A DNA stretch of 6,280 bases from Acidobacteriota bacterium (GTDB lineage: Bacteria > Acidobacteriota > Terriglobia > UBA7540): positions 1 through 6,280 of the forward strand of contig JAKAWN010000394.1 in assembly GCA_021827245.1 (NCBI GenBank), in the 5' to 3' direction. Position 1 is the first letter of the stretch. Every line of letters begins with the position of its first letter. The notes beneath the pieces were generated by a model. It was not told the DNA's origin, ran no database searches, and was given only the letters and a program-made list of their open reading frames with translations. This document shows, piece after piece, positions 1 to 5,705 of the stretch. A program made the translations under genes and the position numbers.

Positions 1-972
1 GCAGAACGCGCCACCGTCGGCTTGCTCGATTATCCGGTCCTCCAGGCCGCCGATATTCTCCTCTATCGAACCGATTTTGTGCCGGTTGGCGAAGATCAGA
101 AACAGCACATCGAGCTGACGGTTGACGTTGCCCGGCGCTTCAACCAGCTTTTTGGGGAGGTCTTTGTGATACCCAAGCCGCTGATTCGCTCAACGGGCGC
201 TCGCATCATGGGCCTCGATGATCCTTCGATCAAGATGAGCAAGAGCTTGGCGGAAGTCCGGAAAGGTCATGCCATCGGCCTGGCGGACTCGCCGGATGAG
301 ATCCGGCGGGCCATTTTGGAATCGGTCACAGATTCGGGCGCCGAAACCCGATTTGAGCACGCCTCACCCGGAGTGAGAAACCTGTTGATAATTTTCGAGG
401 CCCTCTCCGGAACACCTCGGCCTGCTATTGAGCCTCACTTTGCGGGGAAGGGTTACCGGTATCTGAAGGCTGAAGTGGCTGATGTCGTGATCTCAGTGCT
501 TGATCCGATCAGGACCAAGTATCTGCAATTCATGAATGACTCTGCGTTTCTCGACAAGCTGCTTCAAAAGGGAGCGGAAGGAGTACGTCCGGTCGCATTC
601 TCAACCCTCGACGAGGTGAAAAGGCGGATAGGGATTGAAAGCCCCATGCCTCAGGAGCGATCGGAGATCCTTGGTAAACGGTTGGCGCCCGAACCTATTG
701 TCATGTACACACGAGCCGGCTGTGAAGACTCGGATGCCGCCCGGGAGTTTCTCAAGCAGCGTCACATTCCTTTTGAGGAAGTGGACATCGACAAGAGCCG
801 GGAAGCCCTCGAGTTTGTGATGCGAGCCAATCAAGGCAAACAGCGCACACCCACGTTTGATGTGGATGGCCGGACATTTCATTGCTCGCCGTTTGATCCC
901 TGGAAACTGGCCCGCGATCTCGGCTTGCCGGATGAATCCCAAGTCCAGCCGCCAAAGCCCAAAACATCCTGA
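1..972 (+). CDS. trpS: Tryptophanyl-tRNA synthetase (3' part) with C-terminal glutaredoxin-like domain
   Basis: Class I aminoacyl-tRNA synthetase that charges tRNA-Trp with tryptophan in the cytoplasm. The gene enters from the left edge in frame 1, so the N-terminal part with the HIGH-type ATP motif is missing; 323 residues are visible. The segment from LDYPVLQAADILLY through GEDQKQHIEL is typical of bacterial TrpS. The KMSKS loop is intact at window residues 78-82, after MGLDDPSI. The synthetase part ends near residue 215 (TLDEVKRRIG). After a short linker, residues about 231-312 resemble a thioredoxin-fold glutaredoxin: IVMYTRAGC, then a beta strand EEVDID, then a cis-Pro type TPT at 283-285 and DVDGR. 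The putative active site is C-E-D-S with Cys at 241, so it is monothiol. The tail is Pro/Lys-rich. TrpS identity is very secure. The glutaredoxin assignment is from fold pattern only. It converges with the operon on the other strand. Confidence 0.95.
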   Translation, partial: AERATVGLLDYPVLQAADILLYRTDFVPVGEDQKQHIELTVDVARRFNQLFGEVFVIPKPLIRSTGARIMGLDDPSIKMSKSLAEVRKGHAIGLADSPDEIRRAILESVTDSGAETRFEHASPGVRNLLIIFEALSGTPRPAIEPHFAGKGYRYLKAEVADVVISVLDPIRTKYLQFMNDSAFLDKLLQKGAEGVRPVAFSTLDEVKRRIGIESPMPQERSEILGKRLAPEPIVMYTRAGCEDSDAAREFLKQRHIPFEEVDIDKSREALEFVMRANQGKQRTPTFDVDGRTFHCSPFDPWKLARDLGLPDESQVQPPKPKTS

Positions 973-1028
973 AATGTGAGCGGCGAATCAAATGTGCCAC
1001 GCTCTTTTGTAAGACATACGACAACGGA

Positions 1029-1058
1029 GCTATTCGGATTGCCTGCCACCCGAATAGC
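1029..1058. terminator. Inverted repeat between convergent genes, possible terminator
   Basis: A perfect 9-bp stem (GCTATTCGG at 1029-1037, CCGAATAGC at 1050-1058) encloses a 12-nt loop. It lies 57 bp after trpS ends and 63 bp beyond the ahpD-like stop on the other strand, where a two-way terminator would be expected. No T-run follows on either strand, so it is not a classic intrinsic terminator. It could instead be a 3'-end stabilising hairpin or be Rho-linked. Confidence 0.35.
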
Positions 1059-1071
1059 ATATCGTTACGGA

Positions 1072-1089
1072 TTGCCTGGCCACAGGCAA
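1072..1089. terminator. Second compact hairpin in the convergent intergenic region
   Basis: A 7-bp stem (TTGCCTG at 1072-1078, CAGGCAA at 1083-1089) closes a 4-nt loop. It is 32 bp beyond the stop of the AhpD-like gene and is followed by no T-tract on either strand. The left arm is part of an 11-bp sequence, CGGATTGCCTG, that also occurs at 1035-1045. It may help to end transcription of the long minus-strand operon, but this is inference from position and shape. Confidence 0.35.
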
Positions 1090-1120
1090 AGCGACTCCCT
1101 ACCCCCTTATGTAGCGAACA

Positions 1121-1627
1121 CTACGCGCTCTTTCGCAGAGCAGAATCTTCCTTTCGTTGGCCGCTTTTCTTTTGGGCGCCTGGCTGGTACGTGCCCGCTT
1201 CCTTTCGGAAGCTCACAGCCAAACGATTCCAGCCATTGATCGCGATCAGAGCCATCGTAAGATCAACTAATTCCTTCTCGCTGAAGTGTTGTCGCGCTCT
1301 TTGGTACACATCGTCTGGCACATGCGTGTAACCGACGTAGGTGACCGCCTCCGTCCAGGCCAACGCGGCCCTTTCACCCTCTGTGAAGAATGGAGCCTCT
1401 TGCCAGACGGCCACGGCGTATAAACGTTGCTCCGCCTCGCCTTGGGCTCGTGCGTCTTTGGTGTGCATATCCACGCAGTAGGCGCAGCCGTTCATCTCGG
1501 AAGCCCGCAGCTTGACCAGTTCGAGCAGTGAGGGCTCGATCCCGCTCGATCTCACGTAATCCTCAACGCCAAGCATCCCCCGGACTGCTTCAGGAGCAAC
1601 TTTGTCAACATCGATCCGATGAGCCAT
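1121..1627 (-). CDS. AhpD-like / carboxymuconolactone decarboxylase family protein
   Basis: This 168-residue protein belongs to the alkylhydroperoxidase AhpD-like group of the CMD family. These are small all-helical proteins in which a CxxC pair and a nearby Glu and His carry peroxide or disulfide chemistry. The signature is clear: E44, C48, C51 and H55 in SEMNGCAYCVDMHTKDA, followed by the family's helical core with AWTEAVTYV and a C-terminal FSEKELVDLTMALIAINGWNRL. Both active cysteines are ordinary Cys codons. The start at 1627 is chosen because AGGAGG lies 4 nt upstream and because homologues begin close to this point; the frame stays open upstream to 1774 but that stretch overlaps the reductase gene. 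The last 25 residues or so are a charged tail. It is the last gene of the minus-strand operon, 46 bp after the reductase. The substrate is unknown, and AhpD itself is not implied. Confidence 0.9.
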   Translation of the reverse strand: MAHRIDVDKVAPEAVRGMLGVEDYVRSSGIEPSLLELVKLRASEMNGCAYCVDMHTKDARAQGEAEQRLYAVAVWQEAPFFTEGERAALAWTEAVTYVGYTHVPDDVYQRARQHFSEKELVDLTMALIAINGWNRLAVSFRKEAGTYQPGAQKKSGQRKEDSALRKSA

Positions 1628-1673
1628 ATCTCCTCCTTTCGGTTTTAGAATTAATCTTCCAAATTTCCAAAGG

Positions 1674-2435
1674 CTAGTATCCCGCAAACTCTTCCGTCCG
1701 GATGTCATCATCATCGACGCCCGTATTGATGAGCACGGACCGAATCCCAACCACCAACGCTGGTGGTCCGGCAATGTAGTAGATCGGGCCGGCCTCGTAA
1801 AACGCCGGCGAGGCCAAGGGCTTCAGATGTTTTGCAATCAGGTCGTAATTGATCATGCTGCGCTCGCCATCCCACGGAAGCCGCGAGCCCTCCAGGTTCG
1901 TCATCGTCGGGACAAATCGATAATTGGAATTTTCACGCTCGAGCGCCTTGAGCTCATCCAAGAACGCGGCATCCTCCGGCTTGTGGTTCGAATAGAAAAG
2001 CACAATTTTGTGTTGCAGCTTCGCTTTGGCGGCGTGGACGACCATGCTTCGGAAGGGCGTTATCCCGATGCCGCCTGCCAGAAGAATAGCGGGACGTTTC
2101 ACGTTGTTGTGCAAGCTCAGGTTGCCGAACGGCCCTTCGATTTTCACTTCTGTCCCAATGGGCATCGAGTGAAGGACGTGCTTGCACGCCGTGTCACGCA
2201 TCCGGGTGGCGAACATGAGATGGTCCTCTTCGGGAGCGCTCGCCACCGAAAAACCGCGCGTGTTCCCCTCGGCATCGGTCTCGGGCGGATCGAGAATAGT
2301 CAGATCCACAAACTGGCCGGGCCTGAATGTCCAATCTGGCGGCTTCTCGAAAAAGAACGCCATGGTTTGCTCAGCGACCTCGCGGCGGTCGAGCAATCGA
2401 GCCTTAAAGATAGTTGATACTTCCGTCGTGCTCAT
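1674..2435 (-). CDS. FAD/NAD(P)-binding oxidoreductase, ferredoxin-NADP reductase type
   Basis: A 253-residue flavoprotein reductase of the ferredoxin-NADP+ reductase superfamily, with no iron-sulfur domain fused. The FAD domain has the R-x-F-S motif at 60-63 (TRGFSVAS) and a G-P-F-G turn at 101-104. The NAD(P) domain has GGIGITP at 121-127, then YSNHKPEDAAF, a conserved Y-I-A-G-P-P at 220-225, and the short EEFAGY terminus seen in many of these enzymes. It should move electrons from NAD(P)H through FAD to an unidentified partner, probably in the cytoplasm. The start at 2435 is set by GGGAGG 6 nt upstream; the longer frame to 2639 runs into the ComA-like gene. It sits 43 bp after that gene and 46 bp before the AhpD-like gene, so the two redox proteins may work together (inference). 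Confidence 0.9.
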   Translation of the reverse strand: MSTTEVSTIFKARLLDRREVAEQTMAFFFEKPPDWTFRPGQFVDLTILDPPETDAEGNTRGFSVASAPEEDHLMFATRMRDTACKHVLHSMPIGTEVKIEGPFGNLSLHNNVKRPAILLAGGIGITPFRSMVVHAAKAKLQHKIVLFYSNHKPEDAAFLDELKALERENSNYRFVPTMTNLEGSRLPWDGERSMINYDLIAKHLKPLASPAFYEAGPIYYIAGPPALVVGIRSVLINTGVDDDDIRTEEFAGY

Positions 2436-2478
2436 GTTAAACCTCCCTAAAAATGGTCTGAAGCGCCTTTGCTCCGGG

Positions 2479-3315
2479 CTACTTGTAGCTGACAATCCTC
2501 CCCCACGTATCAGCAGTCCCCCAAATTCCCGACCGCAGGCACTCCAGTTGAACGATCTGACTGTGATCCACGAATAGATTGATGTCTGGGCCGTAATTCT
2601 TGACGTACCAGGAAAAGACCGGCGGATCGGCAGCCTCAAACATGACTTTTTCCAGGCCCAAGGCGCTTACAATTTTCGCCGGCACATCCGTCCGCCAAGC
2701 TTTCACGCTTTCGGTAATACCTTCGGATTCGATCATGATCATGTAAGCTCCGGCGTCGATGAAGCGCTTCGCGAGCTGGATGACCCATGCCGGATCGCGT
2801 GTTCCCTGGGCCTCTAGCTCCTCGGCCGAGGTCGCACCGCCCGCTCCAAATTGGATTCCTACTTCCGGTTTTGCCTTGAGCCCGGCTTTTGGGGTCTGCT
2901 CGACCAAGCGCAGCCAGTCATCGAAGGGTAGGGTGATAAATCCGCTCGAAATTTCCACGACGTCGAACTCAAACCTGCGGCACTCTTCCAGATATTTGGT
3001 CACGAATTCCCGGCCCCGCATTAGGACGTATTCAATAAACCCGCCCGTTGAAACCAACACGTGATGTTCATGGCAGAGGCGAATGATTTTCTGAAGCTGC
3101 GTTTCCGGGAACAAAGTGAACGAGCCCCCGGCGAACTTGAGGGAGTCGATGTAATCTCCCATCGTTTCCAGAACGTCTGCGAGGTGCCGGCTTCCCATCG
3201 GCGTGTAGTAAGGCCCCCGAATTTCCGTGATGCCTTGCGATCGAGGCTTTCCCATTCGCTGATTCGCTGGCAAGAACGAGAAAGGTTTCTCCGTTGAACC
3301 CTCTTCAGGTTTCAT
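2479..3315 (-). CDS. Phosphosulfolactate synthase-like (ComA family) protein
   Basis: A 278-residue TIM-barrel protein of the ComA / HSA32 family. Archaeal ComA adds sulfite to phosphoenolpyruvate to give phosphosulfolactate, the first step of one coenzyme M pathway. Family landmarks visible: DSLKFAGGSF with Lys60, VSTGGFIE with Glu95, VVEISSGFI (119-127), PEVGIQFGAGG (150-160) and a C-terminal NLFVDHSQIVQLECLRSGIW. That last motif marks a bacterial clade often called phosphosulfolactate synthase but, to my knowledge, poorly studied. In methanogen ComA the EVG is followed by a Lys that I recall as conserved; here the place holds Ile-Gln (154-155), so activity may differ. The start at 3315 is fixed by GGAGGG, which is formed by the last two codons of the MmgE/PrpD gene. 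The genes are separated by only 2 nt, so translation is probably coupled. Family call firm; reaction not proven. Confidence 0.88.
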   Translation of the reverse strand: MKPEEGSTEKPFSFLPANQRMGKPRSQGITEIRGPYYTPMGSRHLADVLETMGDYIDSLKFAGGSFTLFPETQLQKIIRLCHEHHVLVSTGGFIEYVLMRGREFVTKYLEECRRFEFDVVEISSGFITLPFDDWLRLVEQTPKAGLKAKPEVGIQFGAGGATSAEELEAQGTRDPAWVIQLAKRFIDAGAYMIMIESEGITESVKAWRTDVPAKIVSALGLEKVMFEAADPPVFSWYVKNYGPDINLFVDHSQIVQLECLRSGIWGTADTWGRIVSYK

Positions 3316-3317
3316 CT

Positions 3318-4730
3318 TTACCCTCCGGCCTGACGCCGCTTCGCGCCGGCTTGCCCGGCCGAGTCGCGGGGCTTGGCCTGACACAAAAGACTTGGCAAAT
3401 CGCCGGGCTTCCTGTTTTCACAGGCGGTGATATGATCGGCAACGGCTTTGATGAGCTCGTTGGTTGCGAATGGAGCGCAAAGGGCAGTGAATTTTCCTGC
3501 CGCCTCCTGCCATGACATGGGGCGCGTCAGGAAGCCCGGAAAATCCTCTTGCTCGCGGCTAAATACCGAACCGTCCTTCAACGTTAAGGTCAGCCGGCAG
3601 CACATCCTCGTTGGAAACTGCGCCGAGTACTCTGCGTTGGGGGTAACAAAGACTTTACGCAGCAATCGCTGAACATCGCTGCGTCCGATGCGGCCGGCTG
3701 CGTACTGCTCCGGCATCACCTTTCCGTCCAGGAGCGCGGCTGCGATCAGATAAGGCAGGCTATGGTCCGCTTGCTCTTTGGTTTCAACCTGTTTCTTGTC
3801 GCCCTCTTCACCGCCGCCAATGATGTTGTAGGCGACGTCGAAAATATCAAGGTCCGCTCGTTCGATCGTTTGGACGGGTATCTGATTCTCATTCTTCAGT
3901 GACAAAGCAGCCTCGATGGCGCTTTGGGAATGAATCTCGGCGTTGTACTTCTTGAGAATCGTCCGCGTCACTCGCTCGAGGTTTTCGCGCTTCCAGTTAA
4001 TTTCAAATTTTCCCACGATCGCATCCATGAAGCCTTTATTGCCTTCGAACACTTCGAGCGGGCCTGTAACGCCGCTGCGGGCAAGCAGAGCGGCTCGCAC
4101 TCCTACTGCTGCCATATTCGGATACGCTAGCGCCTTCCAATGTGAGAGCTTTCCGGTCCGCGTCACGCGCAAGGCGTTCGAAGCCGTTCCGGCGATTGCA
4201 ATCGCATTTGCAGTCTGGTTCGGGTTAAGCCGCATGGCGCGCGAGATGCCTGCCGCGACCGCGTACGACCCTTGCACAACATGATCGAATCCAGCCGCCC
4301 GCACCGGAGCGACATCCGAAAGGCGGCATTGCACTTGGTAGGCGACGGCCAAGGCCGCTAGAAAATCCTTGCCGTCAGCGTCGCTGTATTCCGCCGCCGC
4401 AAGGACCGGAGCGACGTTATCGCTGGGATGGCATGTCTCGCCTTTTGCCAGGTAAGAGTCGTTGAAATCAAGGTAGCGGACAAGCGCACCGTTATAAAAC
4501 GCCGCCAAGTCCGGGGTCGTCTGCCCGCCGCCGATTATTGTGCAATTGCCCTGAGGACAGAATTCCCGGATGTGATCACGAATCACTGGAGTCGGCCCTT
4601 GGCCCAGAGCAGCAATCGCGCAGCCCACTGAATCGAGAAGCCGGATCTTGAGCTGGTGAACGGCTTGTGAGGACAAATCCTTAAAATTTGCCCCAACTGC
4701 GAAATCCGCTAACTCTTCTGCCTTGGTCAT
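3318..4730 (-). CDS. MmgE/PrpD family protein
   Basis: A 470-residue member of the MmgE/PrpD family, which includes 2-methylcitrate dehydratase (PrpD) and cis-aconitate decarboxylase (Irg1). Length matches the family. Recognisable blocks are LLDSVGCAIAALG (31-43), the region around Asp88-Asp91 (RYLDFNDSY), CHPSDNVAPVLAAAE from residue 100 with His101, HWKALAYPNMAAVGVRAAL, and a helical-domain EIHSQSAIEAAL. These fit the conserved Asp, His and Lys positions around the active site in the family, so it probably acts on a di- or tricarboxylic acid as dehydratase, decarboxylase or isomerase. The exact substrate cannot be told, and there are no other methylcitrate-cycle genes here. The start at 4730 has a weak GGGGA upstream; homology begins at once (TKAEELADFAVG). 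The frame is open to 4895, but that stretch is the rhodanese gene read in another frame. It follows that gene by 31 bp. Confidence 0.9.
   Translation of the reverse strand: MTKAEELADFAVGANFKDLSSQAVHQLKIRLLDSVGCAIAALGQGPTPVIRDHIREFCPQGNCTIIGGGQTTPDLAAFYNGALVRYLDFNDSYLAKGETCHPSDNVAPVLAAAEYSDADGKDFLAALAVAYQVQCRLSDVAPVRAAGFDHVVQGSYAVAAGISRAMRLNPNQTANAIAIAGTASNALRVTRTGKLSHWKALAYPNMAAVGVRAALLARSGVTGPLEVFEGNKGFMDAIVGKFEINWKRENLERVTRTILKKYNAEIHSQSAIEAALSLKNENQIPVQTIERADLDIFDVAYNIIGGGEEGDKKQVETKEQADHSLPYLIAAALLDGKVMPEQYAAGRIGRSDVQRLLRKVFVTPNAEYSAQFPTRMCCRLTLTLKDGSVFSREQEDFPGFLTRPMSWQEAAGKFTALCAPFATNELIKAVADHITACENRKPGDLPSLLCQAKPRDSAGQAGAKRRQAGG
3321..3326 (-). promoter_or_regulatory. Ribosome binding site of the ComA-like gene, embedded in the upstream gene
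   Basis: GGAGGG is made by the last two sense codons (GGA GGG) of the MmgE/PrpD gene, followed by its TAA, two bases and the ATG at 3315. This decides the start of the ComA-like gene and suggests translational coupling of the two enzymes. Confidence 0.75.
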
Positions 4731-4761
4731 AAGAGATCCCCGCTCTGCCTGGGAGATAACT

Positions 4762-5127
4762 TCATGCCGCCCGGCCAGAGGACTCGCTACCCTCCCTCGC
4801 CTCCATGGGATAGCCCGCAGCCTCCCATTCATCGAACCCGCCAACAAGGGCATGGACATCCGTCCAACCGTGATATAAGAATTTGACCGCCGCACGGGCG
4901 CTCGCCGATTCGTGCGGTCAGGTGCAATACGTCACAACCGGCTTGCCCTGTGGAATGGATTCGATCCGCTTGTCAAGTTCATTCAGAGCGATCCGAATCG
5001 CGCCTTTGATCTTCCGCGCCGCTTGCTGCCATGGTCCGGGGTTACGAACGTCAATGAACACAATCTCCTCGCCCGAGTCCATCCGGCGTTTGACATCTTC
5101 TTTGGTTATCCGCAATGAGTCCGTCAT
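4762..5127 (-). CDS. Single-domain rhodanese with in-frame UGA (candidate selenoprotein)
   Basis: Rhodanese-like sulfurtransferase that carries sulfane sulfur on a cysteine. From 5127 the frame reads 69 codons, then UGA at 4920-4918, then 51 more sense codons and a second UGA at 4764-4762. Together they give a complete domain of 121 residues. The first part has IDVR at 25-28, KIKGAIRIAL and VVTYC with the catalytic Cys68. Codon 70 is the UGA. The second part opens P-H-E-S-A-S-A-R and contains LVGGFDEWEAAGYP at 94-107, the standard rhodanese C-terminus. Related rhodaneses read Y-C-x-C-P-x-E here, so the UGA replaces a Cys. Selenocysteine is the attractive reading; nonsense mutation or sequence error would also fit. 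AGGAGG 6 nt before the ATG makes the start secure. It lies 25 bp after the membrane-protein gene. A standard gene caller would report only a 69-residue fragment. Confidence 0.75.
4884..4920 (-). promoter_or_regulatory. Hairpin at the in-frame UGA, candidate bacterial SECIS
   Basis: Directly after the UGA, CCGCACG (4917-4911) pairs perfectly with CGTGCGG (4896-4890). Inside, a 4-nt bulge is followed by a 3-bp GGC/GCC stem and a GAGC loop starting 15 nt after the UGA. The UGA itself can pair with UCA at 4886-4884; because of the GCGGCGG repeat the 3-nt bulge can slide, giving about 10 bp in the lower stem. Bacterial SECIS elements are hairpins placed just 3' of the Sec UGA, with a G at the start of the apical loop. 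The loop here is slightly nearer than in E. coli fdhF and lacks its GGUC sequence. GC-rich coding DNA often folds by chance. Confidence 0.4.
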
Positions 5128-5133
5128 TCGTTT

Positions 5134-5139
5134 CCTCCT
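5134..5139 (-). promoter_or_regulatory. Strong ribosome binding site of the rhodanese gene
   Basis: AGGAGG with a 6-nt spacer to the ATG at 5127. It is a near-ideal Shine-Dalgarno site, which argues that the rhodanese frame is still being translated and is not simply a decayed remnant. Confidence 0.8.
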
Positions 5140-5152
5140 GAACAGATCTCCC

Positions 5153-5482
5153 TCACGTTCTGAAATGCCCGTGCGCGGCCACCAATTGACGAACCGCCCG
5201 CGCCACCTTCATGCGCTCGGCCGGCAAGCCGGGTTTCTCATCAGAATGCTTAGCCATAGCCCGCAGCGACAAAAGCTTTTCTCGGAGGCGTGCCCGCGCC
5301 CATGTAAGCTTGACCTCAGACCCCATGCGGACGAGCGCGCGAGTTAGCATCTGAGTGCCGAAATTGGCAAGCCACTTTATCCCCTCGGTCACAACGATCC
5401 AGAGGGCTAGGACGACAAAAAGGATCAGAAAAAAGGAACCCACAATGGCCACAACGACAAGATCTTCCAATACAGGGTACAT
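5153..5482 (-). CDS. Small single-pass membrane protein, function unknown
   Basis: I do not recognise a family. From the ATG at 5482 the product has 109 residues. Residues about 6-33 are a long hydrophobic stretch (LVVVAIVGSFFLILFVVLALW) that should be one membrane helix close to the N-terminus. The remainder is basic and probably helical (ARARLREKLLSLRAMAKH, then MKVARAVRQLVAAHGH), most likely a cytoplasmic tail. The start at 5482 has AAGGAG 9 nt upstream. Upstream starts at ATG 5506 or GTG 5509 would add an acidic MEEKESSA segment and have a weaker GAGG site; they cannot be ruled out. It is the first gene of the six-gene run, 25 bp before the rhodanese, so it might anchor or localise the sulfurtransferase (inference). 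Confidence 0.7.
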   Translation of the reverse strand: MYPVLEDLVVVAIVGSFFLILFVVLALWIVVTEGIKWLANFGTQMLTRALVRMGSEVKLTWARARLREKLLSLRAMAKHSDEKPGLPAERMKVARAVRQLVAAHGHFRT

Positions 5483-5509
5483 GGCTGAACTCTCCTTCTC
5501 TTCCATCAC

Positions 5510-5705
5510 TCAACCTCGCTGACCGTTAGGGCAATGCACGTGCCAAACCTTGGGCCGGGTGAAGGTGTGCATCTCGTTGAAATTGAAGGATCAGCCCATC
5601 CCAGAGATGGTTGAGCCGGAAGACGCGAGCCACTTCCGGACAAAAGTGACGATTCCTCGTCGCAGAAGTTACGGAAGCAAAGAAGCAGGTTTCGGATGGA
5701 AGGAA
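5510..5705. other. Intergenic region upstream of the operon
   Basis: This 196-bp stretch lies between the stop of the receiver gene and the operon. It should hold the operon promoter, but no convincing promoter hexamers stand out. The only clear structure is the inverted repeat at 5616-5639. A plus-strand open frame that crosses the region (from 5550) has no recognisable protein pattern and runs antisense into the receiver gene. Confidence 0.5.
5616..5639. terminator. Inverted repeat downstream of the receiver gene
   Basis: A perfect 7-bp stem (CCGGAAG at 5616-5622, CTTCCGG at 5633-5639) with a 10-nt loop lies about 67 bp after the receiver stop. In minus-strand direction no U-tract follows, so it is a weak terminator candidate. 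As a palindromic site upstream of the operon it could equally be an operator. Confidence 0.3.

Larger units (their letters stand above)
1121..5482 (-). other. Probable six-gene operon
   Basis: Six minus-strand genes follow each other with gaps of 25, 31, 2, 43 and 46 bp: membrane protein, rhodanese, MmgE/PrpD, ComA-like, flavin reductase, AhpD-like. No terminator-like hairpin is seen in the gaps and most genes have their own good Shine-Dalgarno site. The 196-bp space before the first gene is the likely promoter region, although no clear -35/-10 pair can be named there. Co-transcription is inferred from spacing. Confidence 0.75.

Noticed and set aside
601..942. Minus-strand frame of 113 residues inside trpS
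   Set aside because: It lies antisense to the glutaredoxin-like domain, with no recognisable motif.
1495..1570. A selenocysteine in the AhpD-like protein, since Sec forms of this family are known
   Set aside because: Both active-site positions are ordinary Cys codons and the frame has no internal UGA.
1628..1774. Longer start of the AhpD-like protein at 1774
   Set aside because: It overlaps the reductase gene by about 100 bp, has no family pattern, and the ATG at 1627 has a strong ribosome site.
1827..2417. A 196-residue plus-strand frame
   Set aside because: It is antisense to the reductase gene and shows no protein family pattern.
2436..2639. Longer start of the reductase at 2639
   Set aside because: This stretch is the end of the ComA-like gene in another frame; the ATG at 2435 follows GGGAGG.
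4731..4895. A 55-residue N-terminal extension of the MmgE/PrpD protein
   Set aside because: It is the C-terminal half of the rhodanese read in another frame; family homology begins at the ATG at 4730.
4918..5127. A complete 69-residue rhodanese-like protein ending at the first UGA
   Set aside because: It would end two residues after the catalytic Cys and lack half the fold, while the missing half follows in the same frame.
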